A stretch of 64,000 bases of DNA from Arcanobacterium phocae (GTDB taxonomy: Bacteria > Actinomycetota > Actinomycetes > Actinomycetales > Actinomycetaceae), in NCBI RefSeq assembly GCF_018913465.1, contig NZ_JABAPM010000002.1, positions 124,001 through 188,000 on the forward strand, written 5' to 3'. A program made the translations under genes and the position numbers. The notes under the pieces were generated by a model that was not told where the DNA came from, did no database searches, and saw only the letters and a list, made by a program, of their open reading frames with translations. Below are positions 27,475 to 36,633 of this stretch, in pieces; positions within the stretch are counted from its first letter, which is position 1, and each line of letters starts with the position of its first letter.

Positions 27475-28823
27475 CTTTCCAGCTCGCTAATAATCAATGG
27501 CGCCATAGTGTAGATATCACCGGCTCCCATCGTCATAATAAGATCTCCGGGACCAGCATCGGCAACAATCATCCGTGCCGCATCGCTCTTATCTGGCACA
27601 AACTGAGCTTTAGCAGAATGGGCGGTGATGACGTCAGCCTGTGAACCATCCTCAGGAACCTCACGAGCAGCATATACCGAAGTCACGATAACGTCGTCGG
27701 CAATATCCAATGCCTGCGCAAATTCTGCCGCAAAATTTCGTGTACGCGAATACAAATGCGGCTGGAACACTACTTTTACCCGCCCAGAGGTAACCGACTT
27801 CGCCGTCTGTAACGTGGCCGCGACTTCGGTCGGATGATGCGCGTAATCATCAATAACCCGAATCCCACGTACTTCCCCAGCAAGCTCAAAACGACGGCCA
27901 GTGCCGTAAAAATGCTTTAACGCCTCCGCTATTTGTTGCCCATCAAATCCAAGATCACAACAAACTAGCCAAGCACCTACAGCGTTGAGCACCATATGTT
28001 CGCCAGGCACAGCTAGTTCGATCGTCGTCTGTTGATCTGCTCGGTTCACAACGGCTCGTCCGCCAGCCAAACCTGAATGAAGCTCCCGGATCAAAGTGTG
28101 GTCCCCCTCGTGGGGCTTCGTCCCATACGTTGCCACCCGAATACCGAGTTCACACGCCCGATGCGCAAGATCGGCAGCACCAGGGTCATCAGTACAACAC
28201 ACCAGCAAGCCACCAGGAACTATTCGCTGTGCAAAGTCCACAAAAGCCTGCGCGAACGCTGCTGGAGTTCCGTAGTGATCCAAATGATCAGGTTCAACAT
28301 TAGTTACTAATGCGACCCGCGGCTGGTAGTTCAAGAAAGATCCATCGGATTCGTCAGCTTCGGCAACTATCGCAGGTCCCGATCCTAAGTATCCCCCGGG
28401 TTCTCCGCCGGCAAGGTGCCCACCAATCGCGCGTGACGGATCTGCTCCTAGCTCAGTCAGCGCAACTGAAATCATAGCCGAGGTAGATGTCTTTCCATGT
28501 GCCCCCGCCACTGCAATAAAATCGCGAGAACCGGCAGCAAATGCGAGTGCTTCTGAACGGTGCCAGATTGATTGATGGCGTTCGACCGCAACTTCAAGCT
28601 CCGGATTAGATGGCTTGACTGCAGTGGACCGAACAACGATGGCATCGTGTGGCACATGTTTGCGGTCATGTCCCACAAAGGTAGTGATCCCCATCGCTTG
28701 CAAATCATCGAGTACTGCCGAGCTTTGACGATCGCTACCGCTCACGTCGTGGCCTTCAGAACGTAACAATCGAGCTACCACGTTCATACCGGCTCCGCCA
28801 ATGCCAATAAGATGAAACTTCAT
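27471..28823 (-). CDS. murC: UDP-MurNAc-L-alanine ligase MurC
   Basis: Adds L-Ala to UDP-MurNAc, the first step of the stem peptide. It is 450 residues. Nucleotide site GIGGAGMNVVARLL, ATP loop VAGAHGKTSTSAM, and DDYAHHPTEVAATL are present. The start ATG at 28823 overlaps the murG stop by one base. Cytoplasmic. Confidence 0.96.
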   Translation of the reverse strand: MKFHLIGIGGAGMNVVARLLRSEGHDVSGSDRQSSAVLDDLQAMGITTFVGHDRKHVPHDAIVVRSTAVKPSNPELEVAVERHQSIWHRSEALAFAAGSRDFIAVAGAHGKTSTSAMISVALTELGADPSRAIGGHLAGGEPGGYLGSGPAIVAEADESDGSFLNYQPRVALVTNVEPDHLDHYGTPAAFAQAFVDFAQRIVPGGLLVCCTDDPGAADLAHRACELGIRVATYGTKPHEGDHTLIRELHSGLAGGRAVVNRADQQTTIELAVPGEHMVLNAVGAWLVCCDLGFDGQQIAEALKHFYGTGRRFELAGEVRGIRVIDDYAHHPTEVAATLQTAKSVTSGRVKVVFQPHLYSRTRNFAAEFAQALDIADDVIVTSVYAAREVPEDGSQADVITAHSAKAQFVPDKSDAARMIVADAGPGDLIMTMGAGDIYTMAPLIISELER

Positions 28824-29929
28824 TACGCCTCCACAATTTCAGCAGCAAATTGAGCAAGTTTTGATGCCGCATCTGACGGCGCAACAGATCGAGCAGCCAC
28901 ACTCATTTTCTCTCGCTGAGAACTATCAAGAAGAGCAGGAAGATGCTCAAGTACCCACTGGGGCGTGAAATCTTGGTTGTCAACCAGAACTGCACCGCCA
29001 GCAGCCACCACATCACGAGCGTTGCGGGCTTGTTCCCCGTTACCGATCGGAAGTGGAACAAAAACAGTTGGGATCCCTAGTGTTGAGGCTTCCGACACCA
29101 TACCTGCTCCAGCTCTCGCCACGAGAACGTCGGCGATGGCATATGCGTCTTCCATCGTGGTTAAGTAATCTAGGACAACGTAACCGGAGTGATCGCCGAC
29201 GACGGATCGCACGTCGTCGTCTTTACCTTTACCTGTGATGTGTAATATCTGTGCGTCTAGCTGGGGCCCAGCTACGCTCATTGTTTCATTCAAGCGAACG
29301 GCGCCCAAGGATCCACCTGAGACGACGACGATCGGCTTAGCTGGATCTAGTCCAAAACGCTGTGCAACCTCGGCACGTCGCCGCTGCAAGCTGGCCTCAT
29401 CTGCAGTCGCCAATTCGGCAATTTTTGGCCGCAACGGCAAGCCTACGGTAACTGTTACGCCCTTCGTCGCGACCAGCGGAGTAGACGGGAATGTCAGCCC
29501 GACGAGATTCGCTGAACGTGCTCCCAGCTTGTTTGCCAGCCCCGGAACCGCATTAGCCTCGTGGACGATAAACGGCACGCCCTCTTTGAGAGCCGCCCGG
29601 TACATAGGTGAGGATGCATAGCCGCCGAAACCAACAACGCAGGTGGCTTGCGTCTCCACCAAAATTTCCCGAGCTTGTTTCACCGCTAAGCGGAACCGAG
29701 CGGGAAACCGGATAGCATCACGATTCAGACGCCGTGGAAACGGAACTTTTTCGATAAGTCGTAAGTCAAAACCAGCTGATGGCACTAACTCGTTTTCGAG
29801 TCCGCCGGCAGTGCCTACCGCAGTAATGCGAGCATCGGGAGCCACCCGTTGCATAGCCTGCGCAGTAGCAATTAAAGGATTGACGTGTCCAGCAGTTCCC
29901 CCGCCGCATAAAACAACACTAAGTTTCAT
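28823..29929 (-). CDS. murG: MurG N-acetylglucosaminyltransferase
   Basis: Transfers GlcNAc to lipid I to form lipid II at the inner membrane face. It is 368 residues from ATG 29929 (MKLSVVLCGGG), which has GGAGGAAGAG upstream and overlaps the ftsW stop. A longer open frame to 30157 lies within ftsW and is not family-like. Motifs: GGGTAGHVNPLIA, FGGYASSPMY, VSGGSLGAVRLNE and ARAGAGMVSEAS. Confidence 0.96.
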   Translation of the reverse strand: MKLSVVLCGGGTAGHVNPLIATAQAMQRVAPDARITAVGTAGGLENELVPSAGFDLRLIEKVPFPRRLNRDAIRFPARFRLAVKQAREILVETQATCVVGFGGYASSPMYRAALKEGVPFIVHEANAVPGLANKLGARSANLVGLTFPSTPLVATKGVTVTVGLPLRPKIAELATADEASLQRRRAEVAQRFGLDPAKPIVVVSGGSLGAVRLNETMSVAGPQLDAQILHITGKGKDDDVRSVVGDHSGYVVLDYLTTMEDAYAIADVLVARAGAGMVSEASTLGIPTVFVPLPIGNGEQARNARDVVAAGGAVLVDNQDFTPQWVLEHLPALLDSSQREKMSVAARSVAPSDAASKLAQFAAEIVEA

Positions 29930-31161
29930 CTCTTCCTCCGAATAAGGGCCCGAGCATGCCGGACTAAGCCACGACGTGTCGTAAAACTTTCCCGAACACC
30001 TGGTACATCTAAAGCTGTCGCCGCCACTACCCCGAGCATCCATACAGTCGCCATCATCGACGAGCCTCCCATGGAGACAAACGGCAACGGAATTCCGAAC
30101 ACCGGAAGCAGACCAGTAACAACCCACATATTTGCGAACGCTTGCCCACATAGCCACAACGACGCTCCCACAGCTAGGAGCTGCGCATAACGATCATGGT
30201 GGTTCATAGCTATACGTAACAACGCCCACCCCAATGCCAAGAACAATAAAATAATGGTGAATGCACCGATCATTCCAAGTTCTTCACCAATAACGGCAAA
30301 AATAAAATCGGTATGCGCCTCAGCAAGGTCACGCCATTTTTCTTTGCCTGCTCCCAGACCAGCACCGGTTACCCCGCCAGACCCAAAAGCAAATAGTGCG
30401 TAGTCTGACTGCGTCGGGGTAATCTGGTCTGGCAGAGTAAACAGATTAGTAAGATAATCACCCACACGGTATAGACGCGAAGGCCGTATAACAACAAGAA
30501 TCGTGGCCAAAAATATGAATCCATAAGCCGGCCGAATGAGCTGTCTGCCACGCAACCCGGCCAGCCAAATCATGCCTCCACCAATAAGGACGAATACCAG
30601 TCCGGTACCGACGTCTCCACCAAGAACAACCACACCAGTAGCTAGCAAAAAGCCGATGGTCGGAATAACAATTGTCTTTGATGTTTGGATTTCCGGAACG
30701 GTCAGGCGTGCAAGCATCATTGCAAGCCAGATAATCATGGCGAGTTTCAAAAACTCAGACGGCTGCAACGCAAAACTTCCTAGCCGAAGCCAGTTATTGT
30801 TACCAGCAACTCCTTCGCCGCCCTGTAGCAGGACTAGTGTCTGTAGTATGACACCTAGTATAAAAGGAATTATAGCTACTCGTTGCAGGAGCTTATAAGG
30901 AATAGCAGTAAGTACGCCTGCCCCGATAATACCGATGACCGCATAAATAGACTGCCGAAGTGCCACTGCAAAAAGCGGAGTCGAAGGATCGCGTGACACG
31001 GCCGAGATTGATGACGGAGCAGTCGCGGAAAAAACCATGAATACACCGATGGTCATCAACATGAGTGCCGATGCAACCATTAACAGCAAGGATTGAAGAA
31101 TGACATTGCGACGTGCCAGATCCGTTGGAGACAGTGTGTCTGCTGGCTCGTAATGATTCAT
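29926..31161 (-). CDS. ftsW: Septal peptidoglycan polymerase FtsW
   Basis: SEDS-family glycosyltransferase that polymerises lipid II with FtsI. It is 411 residues with about ten hydrophobic segments. The GNNNWLRLGSFALQPSEFLKLAMI region and the late GIPLPFVSMGGSSMMA are diagnostic. The start ATG overlaps the murD stop by one base, and the stop overlaps murG. Confidence 0.95.
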   Translation of the reverse strand: MNHYEPADTLSPTDLARRNVILQSLLLMVASALMLMTIGVFMVFSATAPSSISAVSRDPSTPLFAVALRQSIYAVIGIIGAGVLTAIPYKLLQRVAIIPFILGVILQTLVLLQGGEGVAGNNNWLRLGSFALQPSEFLKLAMIIWLAMMLARLTVPEIQTSKTIVIPTIGFLLATGVVVLGGDVGTGLVFVLIGGGMIWLAGLRGRQLIRPAYGFIFLATILVVIRPSRLYRVGDYLTNLFTLPDQITPTQSDYALFAFGSGGVTGAGLGAGKEKWRDLAEAHTDFIFAVIGEELGMIGAFTIILLFLALGWALLRIAMNHHDRYAQLLAVGASLWLCGQAFANMWVVTGLLPVFGIPLPFVSMGGSSMMATVWMLGVVAATALDVPGVRESFTTRRGLVRHARALIRRKR

Positions 31162-32663
31162 TATTCCTCCTCGCCAGCTACCACCAATTCACGAACGTCT
31201 TGAGCAAACCTATTGCCTCGATCAGCGTAACTGGTGAACTGATCTTGGGATGCGCACGCCGGGGCCAACAAAACTGTTTGTCCGGGACGAGCTAGGCTAT
31301 GTGCATGAGCGACAGCTTCATGCATCGGCTCATTACTTGTTGTATCAATAAATACTACTGGAACACTCAGATTATCTAATGCGGCACGCCATGGCTCTTG
31401 ATCGGTTCCGATCACAATAACACCGGCTAAACGATCCGCTACACGTTCCACGAGGTTTTCGAACTGTGAGCCTTTTGCTAACCCACCTGCGATCCAAATT
31501 GTACTCGCTGGCTTTTGTACTAATAACGATGCTTGCGCAGCATGTGCGTTCGTCGCTTTCGAGTCATCGATATACGCTACGCCAGCACGCTGAGCAACAA
31601 ATTCGATACGATGCGCATCTGGATGGAAACGGCGCAAACCTTCGCGGATAGCCGCCGGCGAGGTGCCGATCGAACGTGCCAAGGTAGCGGCCATCATTGC
31701 GTCCTTTACGATATGTACTGGCAGATCATATCCTTGCGGCGCCAAGTGCATGATGTCATCGATAGTAAACAGTTCTTGTGCCTGAGATTGACGTCGATCA
31801 CCAAACGCACGGTCGACGACGATGTCATCAACTATGCCAATTTCACCGATACTCGGTACCCCTAGTGAAACACCAATAGCGCGTGCGCCTTCGATAACAT
31901 CTGCGTTATCAACCATAGCTTGCACGATCGAATCATTAAGTGGAAAGACACAGGCCCGATGAGTACGCTCGTAGATCGAAGCTTTGGCAGCAGCATACTC
32001 ATCGCGATTTTCATGCCATTCGAGGTGATCGTCCGCAACGTTCAGCACCACTGAAGCAGTTGGTTCCATCGAGTAGGTGGCGGCTAGCTGGAACGATGAC
32101 AGCTCAAAAGCAAATGCGTTGGGAGCTTCGCTTGACGTATCACTAACAGCAGTCACTGCAGGCGTCCCAACATTTCCCACTGCCAGTGCCCGTAGACCAG
32201 CACTGTTGAGTATGGTTTCGAGCATTGTTACCGTTGTGGTTTTGCCGTTCGTACCAGTGATACAAAGCCACGGAGCATACTGACCGTTTTCGTCACAGGC
32301 TCGCAAGTGCCAAGCAAGCTCGATTTCTGACCAGACTGGAATTCCAGCTTGGCGCAAGCGACGCCACTCGACCCCTGTTTGCCGAAATCCGGGTGCAATG
32401 ATGACAATGTCAGGGTTCCATTCTAGAACTGATTCGATGAGATGCTCAGGTTCTGCGATGCCCATGCATATGTCTAACATTGCTGAGTCCAGAGTTTCTA
32501 AAGCCTGCGCCCGCGCATCCCACGCACCTAGTAAGGCTCTGGTGTGTTGGTGCAACGCTTGAATTGATGCCCGCCCAGATAAACCCATGCCGACGATGGC
32601 AATTCGTTTGCCGTCAAATGTGCTCGCGCCTGGAATTGAAAGAGTCACTGTTGAGCCAACCAT
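31161..32663 (-). CDS. murD: UDP-MurNAc-L-Ala-D-glutamate ligase MurD
   Basis: Adds D-Glu to UDP-MurNAc-L-Ala. It is 500 residues. N-terminal GKRIAIVGMGLSG, ATP loop CITGTNGKTTTVTMLE, VLNVADDHLEWHENRDEYAAAK and DDSKATNAHA are present. The start ATG at 32663 overlaps the 3' end of mraY by 19 bases. Confidence 0.95.
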   Translation of the reverse strand: MVGSTVTLSIPGASTFDGKRIAIVGMGLSGRASIQALHQHTRALLGAWDARAQALETLDSAMLDICMGIAEPEHLIESVLEWNPDIVIIAPGFRQTGVEWRRLRQAGIPVWSEIELAWHLRACDENGQYAPWLCITGTNGKTTTVTMLETILNSAGLRALAVGNVGTPAVTAVSDTSSEAPNAFAFELSSFQLAATYSMEPTASVVLNVADDHLEWHENRDEYAAAKASIYERTHRACVFPLNDSIVQAMVDNADVIEGARAIGVSLGVPSIGEIGIVDDIVVDRAFGDRRQSQAQELFTIDDIMHLAPQGYDLPVHIVKDAMMAATLARSIGTSPAAIREGLRRFHPDAHRIEFVAQRAGVAYIDDSKATNAHAAQASLLVQKPASTIWIAGGLAKGSQFENLVERVADRLAGVIVIGTDQEPWRAALDNLSVPVVFIDTTSNEPMHEAVAHAHSLARPGQTVLLAPACASQDQFTSYADRGNRFAQDVRELVVAGEEE

Positions 32664-33730
32664 TCTGCGTAAAACAAAAACATTCCGGTAGAAATAAACA
32701 AACCTTGAATGAGCCAGAACCGTACCACGATTGTGACTTCTTTCCAGCCCTTAAGCTCGAAATGATGATGTAACGGAGCCATTCGGAATACGCGTCGGCC
32801 AGTCAGTTTAAACATGCCGATTTGAATAACATCAGAAAATACGATGATAACGAAGAGGCCGCCAAGTAAAACAGCAAGGATCTCAGTGCGAGTTAGGATA
32901 GAGACTCCTGCGAATGCGCCGCCTAAAGCCAATGAACCAGTGTCTCCCATAAAAATCGCGGCTGGTGATGTATTGTGCCAAAGGAAACCAAAGCATGCAC
33001 CAACTATAGCGGCGCAAATAATAGCAATCTCACGCGGATCTCTGACGTCATAGCATCCCGGGCTTGCAGCTACGAGGGATTCACACGTCTGGTAATACTG
33101 CCAGATTCCAACGACAGTGTAGGCTCCAAATGCGAGCATTGAAGCACCAGCAGCAAGACCATCCAATCCGTCTGTCAGATTAACGGCATTAGACCAAGCA
33201 CTGATGAGGAAGTTAGCCCAGATAATGAAGAGGATGAGACCTGCCACCGGGCCCCAGACACCAAAGTTAATTGGCAGATCACGCACTAGCGAAACAGCAG
33301 TTGATCCCGGAGTCCGGTTCATATCGTTATGAAATTGCAGGGCCAGAACCGAAAATGCGATTCCTACTGTTCCCAGCCCGATCATTTTTGCACGCGGAGT
33401 AAGCCCGAGCGAGCGTTCCTTGCTGACTTTAATAAAGTCGTCTAGAAATCCGACCAGACCCATGCCGATCATCAGTCCTAAGAGTAAGAACCCTGAAACT
33501 TGCGGTACTCGTTGCATCACAATGTTTGCAACTGCCCAACCAATAACGGTGGCTCCAATAATGACAACTCCACCCATAGTCGGGGTGCCACGCTTGACAA
33601 GATGAGTCGTCGGGCCGTCCTCTCGAATGAACTGACCGTAGGATCGGCGTTCTAGCACTCTGATAAAAAGTGGCGTGCCGAGCAACGAAACAACTAGTGC
33701 TGTACCAAGTGCAATAAGAATCGCGAGCAT
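32645..33730 (-). CDS. mraY: MraY phospho-MurNAc-pentapeptide transferase
   Basis: Forms lipid I on undecaprenyl phosphate. It is 361 residues with about ten membrane helices. Catalytic motifs: GFLDDFIKV, NAVNLTDGLDGLAAG and the MAPLHHHFELKGW loop. The start ATG at 33730 directly follows the murF stop. Confidence 0.96.
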   Translation of the reverse strand: MLAILIALGTALVVSLLGTPLFIRVLERRSYGQFIREDGPTTHLVKRGTPTMGGVVIIGATVIGWAVANIVMQRVPQVSGFLLLGLMIGMGLVGFLDDFIKVSKERSLGLTPRAKMIGLGTVGIAFSVLALQFHNDMNRTPGSTAVSLVRDLPINFGVWGPVAGLILFIIWANFLISAWSNAVNLTDGLDGLAAGASMLAFGAYTVVGIWQYYQTCESLVAASPGCYDVRDPREIAIICAAIVGACFGFLWHNTSPAAIFMGDTGSLALGGAFAGVSILTRTEILAVLLGGLFVIIVFSDVIQIGMFKLTGRRVFRMAPLHHHFELKGWKEVTIVVRFWLIQGLFISTGMFLFYAEWLAQQ

Positions 33731-35149
33731 TTAGCGATCTTTCTCCTTTAGCGCATCTGCGAGCTGCCACACCCCAGAACCATTTGAACCTTTTAGTAAA
33801 ACGACATCGCCGTCACAGACTAGCCTATCAAGCAAAAGCCGAGCTTCGCTTATATCTGCGACTTGATGTACTTCAACGCCATCATTCTGAGCTGCAAGCG
33901 CCATCGTTTCTACGCCGTCACCTAGCGCAATAAGTATGTCTATTCCTAAATCAGCAACCGTATGCCCGATGGATTCATGCTCCGAAGCAGATGCTTCGCC
34001 AAGCTCCAGCATCTGCCCTAGCACAGCGATAGTCCGCTGGCCTTGACCGATATGAGCGAGAGCCTGGAGTCCTGCTCGCATCGAATCAGGATTCGCATTG
34101 TACGAATCGTCAATAATTCTCACACCTGCCGAGTCCCAGACGTCCATCCGATGCGGACTATCTGCGCGTGCTTGCGATAGCCGCGTGGCGCAATCAGCGA
34201 CCGTTGCCCCGAGCTCAATGGCTACGGTTGCGGCAGCAAGTGCATTAGCAACATGATGAGTTCCTACCAGATTCAAGGCTACTTGTGCCGCCTCGCCTGC
34301 GTGATGCAGAGTGAACGTTGCTTTGCCAGTAGGATCAGTTGCAATATTAGATGCCCAAACGCCCTCGCGATATTGACCCGACACCGAAAAGAAAACCACT
34401 TTTCCGGGAGCCAGTCTAGCCATCGCTCGTACTCGTTCATCGTCATAATTTAAGACGACAACCCCATCACTTCGCGTTCCGGTTACTAATTCTGATTTGG
34501 CCTTGGCAACGTTTTCGATACCACCAAATTCGCCAAGATGAGCGCGGGCAACGGCTAAAACTACCGAAATGTCTGGAGCGGCGATGCCCGTGAGGTAGTC
34601 CAAGTTACCAATATGGTCAGCGCCCATCTCGAGCACCAAAGTAGCAGTATTTTCATTGGCACGTAATACCGTTAAAGGAAGGCCAAGTTCATTGTTAAAT
34701 GAGCCTGGTGGAGCAATTATTGGTCCGCGCCAACTAAGGAGATCAGCAAGAAGATCTTTAGTGGTTGTTTTACCAACCGATCCAGTTACACCGATGACTT
34801 TAAAATTGGGTTGACCAGATTTCCGCACGGCTTGTTCTTGGTCATGCGCGATTTTCCCTAAAGCAAGAATTGGATCTACTACAGTAATAATCCGCTCTGC
34901 AGGAGCCCCACTAGCTTGTGCAGCTGCTCGATCTGCAGTTAACACTCCGCTAGCGCCAGCTGTTAAAGCAGTAGCGGCAAAGCGATTTCCGTCAACGCGT
35001 TCGCCAGCGATCGCAACAAATAACTCACCGCCAGTTATCTGGCGATTATCAGTTGCAACTGCACTAACTGGTAGTGCCGCAGATTCTGCTGACGATGGGA
35101 AATTACCATCGACGACGTTCGCGATCTGTTCGAGAGTCGTCTTGATCAT
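33731..35149 (-). CDS. murF: UDP-MurNAc-tripeptide-D-Ala-D-Ala ligase MurF
   Basis: Adds D-Ala-D-Ala to the stem peptide. It is 472 residues with ATP loop GVTGSVGKTTTKDLLA, VLEMGADHIGNLDYL and DDSYNANPDSMRAGL. The start ATG overlaps the murE stop (ATGA). No ddl gene is present in this cluster, so the dipeptide must come from a locus elsewhere. Confidence 0.95.
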   Translation of the reverse strand: MIKTTLEQIANVVDGNFPSSAESAALPVSAVATDNRQITGGELFVAIAGERVDGNRFAATALTAGASGVLTADRAAAQASGAPAERIITVVDPILALGKIAHDQEQAVRKSGQPNFKVIGVTGSVGKTTTKDLLADLLSWRGPIIAPPGSFNNELGLPLTVLRANENTATLVLEMGADHIGNLDYLTGIAAPDISVVLAVARAHLGEFGGIENVAKAKSELVTGTRSDGVVVLNYDDERVRAMARLAPGKVVFFSVSGQYREGVWASNIATDPTGKATFTLHHAGEAAQVALNLVGTHHVANALAAATVAIELGATVADCATRLSQARADSPHRMDVWDSAGVRIIDDSYNANPDSMRAGLQALAHIGQGQRTIAVLGQMLELGEASASEHESIGHTVADLGIDILIALGDGVETMALAAQNDGVEVHQVADISEARLLLDRLVCDGDVVLLKGSNGSGVWQLADALKEKDR

Positions 35150-36633
35150 CCTTGTGCCTTTCGTCTGGCGAGTGCAGCGCGGGCAACGTCACGATCGTCA
35201 AGCTCAATTAGCGTCCCATTCATATCTTGGAAACGTTCGTGGCCTCGTCCGGCAATAAGTATAGTATCTTCCGGTTGCGCTTCCTGAATGGTTTGTTCAA
35301 TTGCCTGTGTGCGATCAGCAATTTCAATCCAGTTAGTTTGTCCCGGAATTCCAGCAATTAGTTCAGATCTAATAACAGCTGGGTCTTCGGAATGCGGATC
35401 GTCATCTGTGATAACTAAAACATCAGCACGGGTAGCAACAGCGTTAGCCATCGCTGGTCTTTTCTCTTTGTCTCGATCTCCTGCGGATCCGGTAATAACA
35501 ATCAAACGCCCGTCAGTTTCTGGCTGTAATGCAGTGATCGCCTGAACAAGAGCGTCCTCATTATGGGCAAAATCCACAACGACGCGAGGGCGTTTTCCCA
35601 CTAGTTCCATTCTTCCTGGAACCGTAGGACTAACACCATTGTTCTCAGTCAGTGCGTTCGCAATATCATCGAGCGCATAGCCAGCTTTAGCAACCATCGC
35701 GATTGCGAGAGCCGCGTTGCTGATATTGAAAGCTCCTGGCATTGCAGTATACGTGGTTATTTCTTCGCCGTGGGGATTCGTCACTGTAAATGAGTGATCT
35801 GCATGAGAGCGTACCGACCACGCCCCTGGCACTCGAGTCTCCGTATAGAATTGATCCATTCGGTCAGCTTCACGTTCAGCAAGTATCTGCCCCCATCGTG
35901 TATCGGCTATCACCACCCCAGACTGCGCATGCCTGTTATCAAATAGCTGGGCTTTCGCTTCGAAATAATCAGCCAGCGTCTTATGATAGTCGAGATGATC
36001 TTGAGTAAGATTGGTAAACCCTGCTACGGAGAATCGGATTGGGTTGATCCTACCTTGGGCAAGCGCGTGAGATGATGCCTCCATGACGAGGCTAGTCCCG
36101 CCTTCCTCAACCAACGCTGCCAGCATTGCTTGTAAATCGGCGGGCTGTGGAGTTGTCAGCTGGGCTGGGACTTCTACTCCGGCGATACGGATCGCAACAG
36201 TCCCAATCAAGCCAGTTGTTTCGCCTAATGCCTGCAAAATATGATCAATCATAAATGCTGTGGTCGTTTTGCCGTTCGTTCCGGTAATGGCGTAGGTAGT
36301 TAGCTTCCGTGCTGGATACCCATATATTGCAGCGGCAATCTCGCCAACTTTTTTGGCGATATCTGGGACGACGACGATGGGAATATCGGCTTCTACCAGA
36401 TCTGCACCCAGTTCGTCTGTAGCAACTGCAACAGCGCCAGCACTAACTGCTGCATCAGCAAAATGCGCGCCATGGTTGTGAACTCCGGGAACACCAATAA
36501 AAAGATCGCCAGCTTGTACTGCGCGATTATCCGTTGTTACACCGGTAACAGTAAGGCTAGCCGTAGCTAGATCCGAACATTCTGGAATAGCCTCCCCTAG
36601 GGGGCAGGGCTTGACGTTTTTTGGCCGAATCAT
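35146..36633 (-). CDS. murE: MurE tripeptide ligase, loop suggests L-lysine rather than meso-DAP
   Basis: Adds the third stem-peptide residue. It is 495 residues; ATP loop TGTNGKTTTAFM, FTNLTQDHLDYHKTLADYF and a C-terminal VITDDDPHSEDP. Enzymes for meso-diaminopimelate carry DNPR at this loop; here it is DDPH, which is known from actinobacteria with lysine or ornithine peptidoglycan. The specificity is an inference. The start overlaps the ftsI stop (ATGA). Confidence 0.94.
   Translation of the reverse strand: MIRPKNVKPCPLGEAIPECSDLATASLTVTGVTTDNRAVQAGDLFIGVPGVHNHGAHFADAAVSAGAVAVATDELGADLVEADIPIVVVPDIAKKVGEIAAAIYGYPARKLTTYAITGTNGKTTTAFMIDHILQALGETTGLIGTVAIRIAGVEVPAQLTTPQPADLQAMLAALVEEGGTSLVMEASSHALAQGRINPIRFSVAGFTNLTQDHLDYHKTLADYFEAKAQLFDNRHAQSGVVIADTRWGQILAEREADRMDQFYTETRVPGAWSVRSHADHSFTVTNPHGEEITTYTAMPGAFNISNAALAIAMVAKAGYALDDIANALTENNGVSPTVPGRMELVGKRPRVVVDFAHNEDALVQAITALQPETDGRLIVITGSAGDRDKEKRPAMANAVATRADVLVITDDDPHSEDPAVIRSELIAGIPGQTNWIEIADRTQAIEQTIQEAQPEDTILIAGRGHERFQDMNGTLIELDDRDVARAALARRKAQG

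Noticed and set aside
29930-30157. N-terminal extension of MurG
   Set aside because: The extra 76 residues lie in ftsW in another frame and do not match MurG; a good ribosome site precedes 29929.
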